In this document: piece after piece, positions 1-7,700 of the stretch
Position numbering within the stretch: the first letter of the stretch is position 1
Layout: each line of letters opens with the position of its first letter
Assembly: GCF_017565425.1 (NCBI RefSeq)
Contig: NZ_JAGEMK010000001.1
Location: 496,001 to 560,000 of the forward strand
Origin: Actinotalea soli
GTDB lineage: Bacteria > Actinomycetota > Actinomycetes > Actinomycetales > Cellulomonadaceae
Direction: 5' to 3'
DNA: 64,000 nt
The notes under the pieces: generated by a model
Told to the model about the DNA's origin: nothing
Database searches by the model: none
What the model saw: the letters and a program-made list of their open reading frames with translations, nothing else
Position numbers and translations under genes: made by a program

Positions 1-1
1 C

Positions 2-433
2 GAGGCCGGGGTGCCGGTCGAGGTTGTCCCGGGCATCAGCAGCGCCCTCGCCGTGCCGGCGGCTGCCGGGATCCCTCTGACCCACCGCGGGACCGTCGCC
101 GCCGTGCACGTGGTCAACGGTCACGACGGGCTCGACGAGTCCGCGCGCGTCGCCATGCGGGAACGCTCCGCCACCGTCGTCGTCCTCATGGGTGTCTCGG
201 CCCTGGGGACGATGGCGGCCGAGGCCCTCGAGCACGGCACCGACCCGCAGACCCCGGTGGCCATCGTCGAACGGGGCACCACCCCCTCGCAGCGCGTGAC
301 CCGCGGCCCGCTGCAGGAGATCGCCGAGCTGGCACGGGAGGCCGGGGTGCGGGCGCCGGCGATCGTCGTGGTCGGAGACGTCGCCGCGCCGGGGCTGCTC
401 GATCCGCCGCCAGCGGCCATGCTGGTCTCGTGA
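2..433 (+). CDS. cobA: Uroporphyrinogen-III C-methyltransferase, C-terminal part (partial)
   Basis: The window opens inside this gene, so only about 143 C-terminal residues are visible. The enzyme transfers two methyl groups from S-adenosylmethionine to uroporphyrinogen III to give precorrin-2, the branch point to siroheme and cobalamin. The VVPGISSALAVPAAAGIPLTHRG region is the hallmark SUMT segment, and a VALMG-like strand and a VVGDV end follow as in the family. The gene is read through from base 2 in frame, and the GTG at 11 is an internal valine. Its stop overlaps the next start by GTGA, so it is the first visible member of a siroheme operon. Whether a CysG-type N-terminal domain is fused cannot be seen. 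Confidence 0.9.
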   Translation, partial: EAGVPVEVVPGISSALAVPAAAGIPLTHRGTVAAVHVVNGHDGLDESARVAMRERSATVVVLMGVSALGTMAAEALEHGTDPQTPVAIVERGTTPSQRVTRGPLQEIAELAREAGVRAPAIVVVGDVAAPGLLDPPPAAMLVS

Positions 434-1569
434 CGGAGCAGCTCGCGCAGACGATGGCCGGCTGTGTCGTGCTCGTGACCGCCGAGAGGCGGTCCGGCGA
501 GCTCGGCGCCGCCCTCGAGCGTCGGGGCGCCGTCATCCGGCACGCTCCCTCGTTGAGCATGGTCCCCCACCAGGACGACGCGGAGCTGGTCCGCGGGACC
601 CGCGATCTCCTGACCACCCCGCCCGACGTCGTCGTGGTCACCACCGGGATCGGTTTCCGTGGGTGGATCGAGGCCGCCGATGCCGCCGGGGTCGCGGACG
701 ACCTCGTCGCGGTGCTGGGGGGAGCCCGGATCGTGGCGCGTGGGCCCAAGGCCCGCGGAGCGATCCAGGCCGCCGGTCTCCAGGCCGACTGGGTCGCCGA
801 GTCCGAGACCTCGGCCGAGATCGTCGAGGCGCTCCTGGACGACGGCGTGGACGGCCTCCGGATCGCGGTGCAGCACCACGGCGCCGGCTCGACCGACCTC
901 GACGAGGCCTTCAGCGCCGCGGGGGCCGACGTCGTGAGCCTGGTCGTCTACCGGTGGGGCCCGCCGCGCGACCCCGAGGCCGTCGCGGCCTCCACGCGGG
1001 CCACGGCCGCCGGTGAGGTGGACGCCGTCGTCTTCACCTCGGCGCCCGGGGCCGCGGCCTGGCTCGACTCCGCACGCGAGACCGGCGTGCTGCCCGAGCT
1101 CGTCGAACGGTTCCGCACGGGTTGCGCGGTCGCCGCCGCCGTCGGGCCCGTGACCGCGCAACCCTTGCGCGACGTCGGGATCGAGCCGATCGTGCCCGAC
1201 CGCGGGCGCCTCGGATCCCTCGTGCGGACCCTCGTCGGGCACTTCGGCGGGACCCGGACCGTGGAGACGGTCGCGGGCTCCCTGGTCGTCCGCCGTGGCC
1301 ACGCGGTCCTGGGCGGCCGCGTGCTGCCGCTCTCGCCCTCGGGGCTCGAGGTGCTGCGCCTCCTCGCCGACCATCCCCGCGAGGTGCTGACCCGCGCCCG
1401 GGTCCTCGAGGCCCTCCCCGGCGAGTCGCGTGACCCGCACGCCGCCGAGGTCGCGGTCGCCCGACTCCGCGAGGCCGCAGGGCGCGGCCTCGTCCGCACC
1501 GTGGTCAAGCGCGGCTACCGCCTCGACCTCGCCGAACCCACCCCCACGCAGGAGAGCACCCATGCCTGA
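430..1569 (+). CDS. nnaR: HemD-like uroporphyrinogen-III synthase fused to a winged-helix DNA-binding domain (NnaR-like regulator)
   Basis: This protein has 379 residues. Residues about 10-260 form a HemD (uroporphyrinogen-III synthase) fold, with the TTGIGFRGW and FTSAPGAAAWLD segments typical of it. Residues about 275-370 form an OmpR/PhoB-type winged helix (PLSPSGLEVLRLLADHPREV to VVKRGYRLDL). In Streptomyces coelicolor this architecture is NnaR, a regulator of nitrite/nitrate assimilation, and related actinobacterial proteins lie beside nirBD. The GTG start overlaps the preceding stop (GTGA), and the stop overlaps the next gene by 8 bases, so the three genes are probably translated together. 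Whether the HemD part still makes uroporphyrinogen III or only senses a tetrapyrrole is not decided by sequence. Confidence 0.8.
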   Translation: MTEQLAQTMAGCVVLVTAERRSGELGAALERRGAVIRHAPSLSMVPHQDDAELVRGTRDLLTTPPDVVVVTTGIGFRGWIEAADAAGVADDLVAVLGGARIVARGPKARGAIQAAGLQADWVAESETSAEIVEALLDDGVDGLRIAVQHHGAGSTDLDEAFSAAGADVVSLVVYRWGPPRDPEAVAASTRATAAGEVDAVVFTSAPGAAAWLDSARETGVLPELVERFRTGCAVAAAVGPVTAQPLRDVGIEPIVPDRGRLGSLVRTLVGHFGGTRTVETVAGSLVVRRGHAVLGGRVLPLSPSGLEVLRLLADHPREVLTRARVLEALPGESRDPHAAEVAVARLREAAGRGLVRTVVKRGYRLDLAEPTPTQESTHA

Positions 1570-2335
1570 CCCGGTCCTCGTCGGCTGCTCGCACGGCACG
1601 GACGACCCGGACGGGCGGCTCGCGGTCGCCTCGATCCTGACCGAGGTCCGACGACGCCGCCCCGACCTGGACGTGCGCGAGGCGTTCGTCGACGTGCAGC
1701 GGCCCGAGGTCGCCGACGTCGTCGCCGACGCGATCACCGAGACCAGCAGGGCTGGTGCGCCCGGGACCGCCGTGGTCGTCCCCCTGCTGCTCTCTGCCGG
1801 GTTCCACGTGCACGTCGACATCGCCGCGGCGGTCGCCGGGCGCACCGCCACCGCCTCCGGGGCCCTCGGGCCAGACCCCCGACTGGTCGAGGTGCTGGTA
1901 GACCGCCTGCGCGAGGTCGGGGCGACCCGAGGGGACGCCGTCGTGCTCGCTGCGGCCGGCTCGAGCGACGGGCGTGCCTCGCTCGCCGTCGAGGACGTGG
2001 CCGGGCTGCTCCGGGAACGCTGGACCGAAGGCCCCGTGACGGTCGGCTACGGGTCCTCCGCGAGCCCCTCGGTCCCGGAGGCCGTCGCCGCGGCGAGAGC
2101 AGAGGGCCGCCGCGTGGTCGTGGCCGCCTACCTCCTCGCTCCGGGATTCTTCCACGACCGGCTCCGACGGGCCGGCGCGGACCTCCTCACCGACCCCCTC
2201 GCCCCCGACCCGCGGCTCGCCGACGTGGTCCTGGACCGGTACGCGTGCGCTGCACGCGCCGTAATCGGGCCTTGTCCGGGAGCGTGCCCCGCGCGCAGCG
2301 GCTGCGGCCGGGTCCGGGACCTGAGCGTCGTCTGA
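1562..2335 (+). CDS. CbiX/SirB-type sirohydrochlorin chelatase
   Basis: This 257-residue protein is probably the ferrochelatase that inserts iron into sirohydrochlorin to finish siroheme for nitrite or sulfite reductase. It has the two half-domains of the long CbiX form. The first carries the metal-binding histidines in GCSHGTDDP and SAGFHVHVD. The second ends in AYLLAPGFFHDRL. The ATG at 1562 lies inside the end of nnaR and is the start matching family N-termini (PVLVGCSHGT). The C-terminus is unusual, with cysteines closely spaced in CPGACPARSGC, which could bind a metal or cluster. It sits downstream of cobA and nnaR, so the operon holds two steps of siroheme synthesis plus its probable regulator. 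Confidence 0.85.
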   Translation: MPDPVLVGCSHGTDDPDGRLAVASILTEVRRRRPDLDVREAFVDVQRPEVADVVADAITETSRAGAPGTAVVVPLLLSAGFHVHVDIAAAVAGRTATASGALGPDPRLVEVLVDRLREVGATRGDAVVLAAAGSSDGRASLAVEDVAGLLRERWTEGPVTVGYGSSASPSVPEAVAAARAEGRRVVVAAYLLAPGFFHDRLRRAGADLLTDPLAPDPRLADVVLDRYACAARAVIGPCPGACPARSGCGRVRDLSVV

Positions 2336-2421
2336 GCGCGGGTCGACCGGGCCAGCACCGGTCGACCGATCCCACCCCATCGGAGCAGCCCCGAGATCAG
2401 CGCGGGCCCTAAGGTACTTCC

Positions 2422-4341
2422 GTGCACAAGGCCAGCGGACCTGTCGAGGCGACTGAGGACGACGGTTCCGCCGGCCCTCCCGACCCTGCTGGGGACGGGA
2501 TGTTCCAGGTCGACCTGCGGGGCATGGTCGACCTGCTGAGCCACCACCTCTACTCGGGGCCGCGCGTCTACCTGCGTGAGCTGCTGCAGAACGCGGTCGA
2601 CGCCGTGACCGTCCGCGGGACCTCCGACGACCGTCCCGCGCTCCGCCTCGTGCCGTGCGACGTCGCGGTCGACGGCCGCCTGCACGCCATGGACTCCGGC
2701 GTGGGGCTCGACGCGCACGACGTGCGGACGTTCCTCGCGACCATCGGCCGTTCGAGCAAGCGCGACGAGCTGGGGCTCGCGCGGTCCGACCTGCTCGGCC
2801 AGTTCGGCATCGGCCTGCTGAGCTGCTTCATGGTCACGGACGACATCGAGGTCGTGACACGACGCGCAGACGGCCCCTGGGTGCACTGGGTGGGCCGCGC
2901 GAACGGGTCCTACGACCTCACGGTCCTGGCCGACGGTCTGCCTGCCGAGGACGAGCGGGCAGCGTGGTTGGCCGACGGCCCGGGCACCTGCGTCACCCTG
3001 ACCCCTCGCCGAGGCACCGCAGAGCTGCTCGACACGAGAGCCGTCCTCGAGCTGGCACGGCACCACGGCACGTACCTCCCGCACCCCGTGGTCGTCCGCA
3101 CGGCCTCGGGAGAGGTCGAGACGAGCGGCAAGACCCCGCCGTGGCGCCTGACGGACCCTGAGCAGCGCCGCACGGCCTGCCGTGAGCTGGCTGAGGCCGA
3201 GCTCGGCGGCACGCCGTTCCACGTGCTGCCGATCCGGGTCCCCGAGGCCGGGCTCGACGGCGTCGCCGTCATCTCGGGCCAGCGCACGACCGCCGGGCGC
3301 GCCGGCCGGCACCGTGTCCACCTCAAGGGCATGCTCCTGTCGGACTCCGTGCCGGACCTCGTGCCCGAGTGGGCCTTCTTCGTGCGGTGCGCGCTCGACG
3401 CCCACGGGCTGCGACCGACCGCCAACCGCGAGGCGCTGTTCGAGGACGACCTGCTCGAGCACACCCGCGCCGCGATCGGCGACCAGGTCCGCACCTGGCT
3501 CGTCCGCATGGCGACGACGCAGCCGCAGCGGATGCAGCGCTTCCTCGACCTGCACCACGTCGCGGTCAAGACCATGGCGCTCGAGGACGACGAGCTGCTC
3601 CGGATCGTCCTGCCGCTCCTGCCCTTCCGCACCAACCAGGGCACGTCGACCCTTCCGGACCTGCTGGCCACGACCGACGTCGTCCGTGTCACGGCCGCAC
3701 GGGACGACTTCCGTCAGGTCGCGAGCGTGATGGCCGCGCAGGGCGTCGCGGTCGTCGACGGCGGCGCCTCCATCGATCTCGAGCTGGTGCGACGCCTGGC
3801 GGACGTCGATCCGGGGGCCCAGGTCGAGGTCATCACCGCCGCCGACGTCGAGGGGCACGTCCGGCTCGCCGCCGAGGACCGCCACCGGGAGGTGGCCCAC
3901 GCCCTCGCCGACGTCCGGGTTGTGCTCGACGGGGTCGGGGTGGACGTCGACCTGCGCGTCTTCGCTCCCCCGTCGGTCCCGGCGCTCCTCGTCGACGACG
4001 GGGCGGCCCGCGAACGACGCGAGGTCCGTGCGGTCGCCGCCGAGGTCGACGACGTGTGGGGGGCGCTGCTCGGGGCGTTCGACGACGGCGGCTCGGAGCG
4101 GCCCCGGCTGCTCCTCAACGACGCGAACCCCACCGTGCGCCGCGTGCTCGCCCTGTCCGACGTCCACGTGCGCCGTGTGGCTGCCGAGTCGCTCTACGGT
4201 CGAGCCCTGCTGTCGGGCAGCCACCGGCTGCGCCCGGTCGACACCGCCCTGCTCGAGCGCTCGTTCAACGCCCTCCTCGACCGCGCGGTCGGGACGGCGG
4301 GCGAGCCTGAGACCACGACGACCCCGAGGAGCACCCCGTGA
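2422..4341 (+). CDS. HSP90-family ATPase (HtpG-like, actinobacterial divergent form)
   Basis: This is a 639-residue GHKL ATPase of the HSP90 type. The nucleotide site is visible: ELLQNAVDAV (Glu53, Asn57, Asp60), MDSGVGL (Asp91-Gly95), and a glycine lid GQFGIGLLSCFMV. The middle domain has the KGMLLSDSVPDLVPEW and PTANREALF segments that match HtpG's FIRRVFI and NVSRE regions. Length is close to HtpG, but the C-terminal third is weakly conserved. The GTG start has AAGG upstream; Met27 (base 2500), just before the conserved FQVDLRGMVDLL, is an alternative. The stop overlaps the next gene's start by GTGA, so it is co-translated with the helical-repeat protein, a likely co-chaperone, adaptor or client. 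Annotating it as plain HtpG would overstate what is known. Confidence 0.85.
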   Translation: MHKASGPVEATEDDGSAGPPDPAGDGMFQVDLRGMVDLLSHHLYSGPRVYLRELLQNAVDAVTVRGTSDDRPALRLVPCDVAVDGRLHAMDSGVGLDAHDVRTFLATIGRSSKRDELGLARSDLLGQFGIGLLSCFMVTDDIEVVTRRADGPWVHWVGRANGSYDLTVLADGLPAEDERAAWLADGPGTCVTLTPRRGTAELLDTRAVLELARHHGTYLPHPVVVRTASGEVETSGKTPPWRLTDPEQRRTACRELAEAELGGTPFHVLPIRVPEAGLDGVAVISGQRTTAGRAGRHRVHLKGMLLSDSVPDLVPEWAFFVRCALDAHGLRPTANREALFEDDLLEHTRAAIGDQVRTWLVRMATTQPQRMQRFLDLHHVAVKTMALEDDELLRIVLPLLPFRTNQGTSTLPDLLATTDVVRVTAARDDFRQVASVMAAQGVAVVDGGASIDLELVRRLADVDPGAQVEVITAADVEGHVRLAAEDRHREVAHALADVRVVLDGVGVDVDLRVFAPPSVPALLVDDGAARERREVRAVAAEVDDVWGALLGAFDDGGSERPRLLLNDANPTVRRVLALSDVHVRRVAAESLYGRALLSGSHRLRPVDTALLERSFNALLDRAVGTAGEPETTTTPRSTP

Positions 4342-7271
4342 CCGTGACCCGAGCCGAGATCGACGAGCTCATGGAGGTCATGTCCGACCTCCCCGAGCTA
4401 GAACGGGCGGCACCGGGGGCAGAGCTCGTCCGGATGGCTGACGAGCTCGGTGACGTCGAGCTGCGCTTCCGGACGCGGCTCGAGCTCGTCGAGGCGTACC
4501 ACTACACGGCCGAGCGCCATCGGATGTTCGCGCCCTTCGTCTACGTGCTGCAGCAGTACGACGGCGCGCCCTCGTGGCTCACGCCCTCAGACAGGTTCCG
4601 TGTGCTCTGGGCGCACAAGTGGATGGTCACACTGCTGACCGACCACCCCCAGGTCCCGCTCGAGCAGCTCGAGACGACCCTCGAGGGGATGCGGCAGCGG
4701 TACGCCCTGGCCGGTGAGGACCTGGCCCCCGTGCTCGGTTGCGCGTTCGTCCTGCAGGCGCACCGGCACGGCGCGGCTGCGGCCGACCGCGAGTTCGATG
4801 CGTGGCGCCGCGCTCCCCGGACCAGCCTCTCGGACTGCGACGGGTGCGAGCCGACCACGCGGATCATGCACCACGCCGCGCTCGGGCGCCACGAGGAGGT
4901 GCGTGATGAGCTGATGCGCGTGATGCGGGGTGACATCGGGTGCTCCGAGCAGCCGCACAGCGCGATCAGCGAGTCCCTCGCATCCCTCGTCGAGCTCGGT
5001 GACGTGGAGGGCGCCGCCTCGCTCCACCGCAGCGCGTACCGCGCGTGCCGCCGCAACCCCGCCGCCACCGGCGAGGTCGCGCGCCACCTGCACGTGCTGG
5101 CCCGCACCGGCGCCGTGGCGCGAGGGCTCGAGGTGCTCGCTGAGCAGCTCGACGCCGTCGAACGCCCCTCGACGCCCGCCGCCGGCATGGAGCTCGCCGC
5201 AGCCGCCGCGCGCCTGCTCGAACCGGTCGTCGCGGAGGGCGACGGTGACCTGCCCGTCCGCGGTCCCGGGCGCACGCCCGAGCGTGTCGCCGACCTCCTG
5301 GTCCGTCTCCGCGAGCACGCGATCGCGACGGCGCGCCGCTTCGACCAGCGCAACGGCACGACGGCGGTGAGCGAGCGCGTGCACGCCATGCTGACCGCAC
5401 CCGCGCTCCCGCCCCTCCCCCTCGGCGTCGTCGGGGCTGCGCCCACCACGGCGGTGGCCCTGCCCGCCCTGCCCGACGAGCCCGAGCACCCTGAGCTGCG
5501 ACGCGACGCGGACCTCCAGGACGTGGACGTCCTCGGGCTCGCCGAGCGGGTCTCTCTCGCCCGGGCCACCGCCGGGAGGCCGACCTGCGAACGCCTGGCA
5601 GCGCACTGGGAGGCACGTCGGGAGGCGGTGCTCGTCGGCCTCGCCGTCCCCGCCACCGCGGAGGCCCTTCCCCCGGACACCGCCGCGCACCTGCGCGCCG
5701 TCGCCGACCTCGACGCCTTCGCCGCGTGGTCCTCGCCCGAGCCGCGGCCGGTCCTCACCGCGAGCGCCGCAGACCTGTACCGCCGGGTTGGCGACGGTGC
5801 CGAGGCGCTGCTGGCCGAGCTCCTCGACGGCCTGCGTGACGGACGGGCCGTCGACGCGCCTCGACTGCTCGGCCAGGTCGATGCGGTCGGGACGAGGGGG
5901 CAGCGCGCGCGTGCCAGGGCCCGGCTCGCGGAGGACGCCGAGCCGGGCCGCGCGAGGGAGCTGAACGACGAGGCCTCACGCATCCTGGCGGACGGCCCCC
6001 TCGCACCCGAGGACCTCCGCCTGGCGGCCCACCTCCGGTTGCACGCCGAGACCGGCGATGCCGGTCAGGACGTCCCAACCGAGGTGCTCACCCTCCTCGG
6101 TGACGCCGAGGCGCCGGACATCCGGGTGCAGCTCGAGCTCGAGCGGGCGAGCAGCGACGCCGCCGAGGGGGATCTGCTGGGTGCCCACGGACGTCTGGAC
6201 CGCGCCGTCGAGCTCGGCCAACGCGCGGGGTCGCCCGAGCTCGTGCTGCAGGTCGAGTCCTCCCGGTGCCGGCTGCTCGCCGACACCGGCGAGGCGCCGG
6301 GGGCCGAGGCTCGGGCACTCGCGGTCGCCTCCGCGGCGCTGACCCTGGACCTGCACGAGATCGTGGTCGACTGCCGGACCCTGGCGGCCTTCCTGATGGC
6401 TCGGCACGGCCGTGAGGTCGAGGCCATCGAGCTCGCCGAGGCGACCCTCGGCCTTCCGTTCCCGGCCCACGCCGTCACGGCCGGGCACCGGCGTTACCGT
6501 GCAGGCCAGCGGCTCCGGCTGCTCGACCTCGCCGCGGAGCTGTGCGCCGTCCTCGAGGAGTCGGACCGCGCGCTGGCCCTCGCGCGCGAGGCGGTCGACC
6601 TCGCGACGGGGCCGGACGGTGGTGACGCCGTCGCGGCCCCCGCCCTCGGCCGCCTCGCCGGCCTCCTGACCCAGGGCGACGCCGTCGAGGCGACCCGCCT
6701 CTACCAGCAGGCCCTCGAGGCAGCGGTCGCGTCGGGGCAGCACGGGCTCGCCCTCGTCGTCCGTCGTGAACGCGTGACGGCCCGTCTGCACGCCGACGGC
6801 CTGGACGCCGCGCTCCTCGACGTCCAGGACGCCCGCCGCGCCAACGAGGAGGCGATGGTGCGAGCGAGCGTCGACCCGGCCGTCGCGGCGGACCTCAGCG
6901 ACTGGGACGAGCCGCTCGAGCAGCTGACGCTCACGACGCTGTCGGCGCGACTCCACGCGTCGGCGGGGGACCACGAGCAGGCACTCACCGTGCTCGACGG
7001 GCTTGCGTCGCGCTGGACGGCGATCGGTGCGGACGGCAACGCGCTCGAGACCGAGCTGCTGCGTGGGAGCATGCTCCTCGACCTGGACCGCGAGGGCGAC
7101 GGTCTGCCGACCCTCGCCGAGGTGGCCGAGCGGGCGAGCGAGCTCGGTTGGCCCGCACTGGCTCAGGCGGCCGCGGGGACGGGCGCCGCGTGGCTCGACG
7201 AGGCTGGTCGTCCCGAGGAGGCCGAGGCCTTCTGGCTCCGGTGCACGGGGGCCGACGGCCAGGAGGACTGA
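4338..7271 (+). CDS. Large helical-repeat (TPR-like) protein coupled to the HSP90-family ATPase
   Basis: This 977-residue protein is almost entirely Ala/Leu/Glu/Arg-rich amphipathic helix, with no signal peptide and no transmembrane segment, so it is cytoplasmic. Degenerate TPR-like helix pairs are visible, for example HASAGDHEQALTVLDGLASR, GRPEEAEAFWLRC and ATRLYQQALEAAVASGQHG. A central stretch (about residues 330-390) is Pro/Ala-rich and linker-like. I recognise no enzymatic motif. The GTG start lies inside the stop of the HSP90 gene. TPR proteins are classical HSP90 co-chaperones in eukaryotes, so a partner role is a fair inference, but nothing in the sequence names a substrate or pathway. 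Confidence 0.7.
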   Translation: MTVTRAEIDELMEVMSDLPELERAAPGAELVRMADELGDVELRFRTRLELVEAYHYTAERHRMFAPFVYVLQQYDGAPSWLTPSDRFRVLWAHKWMVTLLTDHPQVPLEQLETTLEGMRQRYALAGEDLAPVLGCAFVLQAHRHGAAAADREFDAWRRAPRTSLSDCDGCEPTTRIMHHAALGRHEEVRDELMRVMRGDIGCSEQPHSAISESLASLVELGDVEGAASLHRSAYRACRRNPAATGEVARHLHVLARTGAVARGLEVLAEQLDAVERPSTPAAGMELAAAAARLLEPVVAEGDGDLPVRGPGRTPERVADLLVRLREHAIATARRFDQRNGTTAVSERVHAMLTAPALPPLPLGVVGAAPTTAVALPALPDEPEHPELRRDADLQDVDVLGLAERVSLARATAGRPTCERLAAHWEARREAVLVGLAVPATAEALPPDTAAHLRAVADLDAFAAWSSPEPRPVLTASAADLYRRVGDGAEALLAELLDGLRDGRAVDAPRLLGQVDAVGTRGQRARARARLAEDAEPGRARELNDEASRILADGPLAPEDLRLAAHLRLHAETGDAGQDVPTEVLTLLGDAEAPDIRVQLELERASSDAAEGDLLGAHGRLDRAVELGQRAGSPELVLQVESSRCRLLADTGEAPGAEARALAVASAALTLDLHEIVVDCRTLAAFLMARHGREVEAIELAEATLGLPFPAHAVTAGHRRYRAGQRLRLLDLAAELCAVLEESDRALALAREAVDLATGPDGGDAVAAPALGRLAGLLTQGDAVEATRLYQQALEAAVASGQHGLALVVRRERVTARLHADGLDAALLDVQDARRANEEAMVRASVDPAVAADLSDWDEPLEQLTLTTLSARLHASAGDHEQALTVLDGLASRWTAIGADGNALETELLRGSMLLDLDREGDGLPTLAEVAERASELGWPALAQAAAGTGAAWLDEAGRPEEAEAFWLRCTGADGQED

Positions 7272-7315
7272 CCGGGTCGAGGTGCTCTCCGTCCCCCCCA
7301 CGGCCCGACGAGACC

Positions 7316-7530
7316 TCAGCTCGCGGCGTCGTCAGCGATGCGCGAGTCGACGAACCGCCACGTGCTACCGATGCGCACCTTGTTCCATGCGTGCCCCTCG
7401 TTGGTGGCGGAGGCGACGCCGTTCACGTACACCGCGTCCAGCCCGGCGGCATCCGCCAGGACCTTGAACGCTGCCGCGTAGGACGCGCACCCCCCTGCCG
7501 TCGAGAGGCACCCCTGCGGGGCTCCACGCC
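7316..7530 (-). pseudogene. Remnant of a transglutaminase-like protein (C-terminal fragment)
   Basis: Read on the minus strand, about 60-70 residues match the end of a transglutaminase-like domain. They contain GGCASYAAAFKVLADAAGL, then GHAWNKV, then WRFVDSRI, which supply the family's Cys, His and Asp in order and spacing. The cysteine codon is near 7487. The homology stops abruptly near 7525. Upstream the frame runs on to an ATG at 7702, but those residues look nothing like the family and overlap the promoter and first codon of the opposing lipoprotein gene. Full-length relatives have a much longer N-terminal part. I read it as a decayed gene truncated at its 5' side. The rest of this gap (7531-7700) should hold the promoter of the plus-strand gene. 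Confidence 0.6.
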
Positions 7531-7700
7531 CGCGGGACGCGCGCGGTGGCAGGAACCCGTTCGGGATCGTTCGGAAACTTCCGGATGGCCCGCAGAGGTG
7601 TTCCAAGCAGGGGACGTATCGGGCATCCTGGTCCAGCGCACAGCGCCGGGCCCGTCCCGTGCCGCTCTGCTTACCCCTCCCTACGGCACAGAGGACCTCC

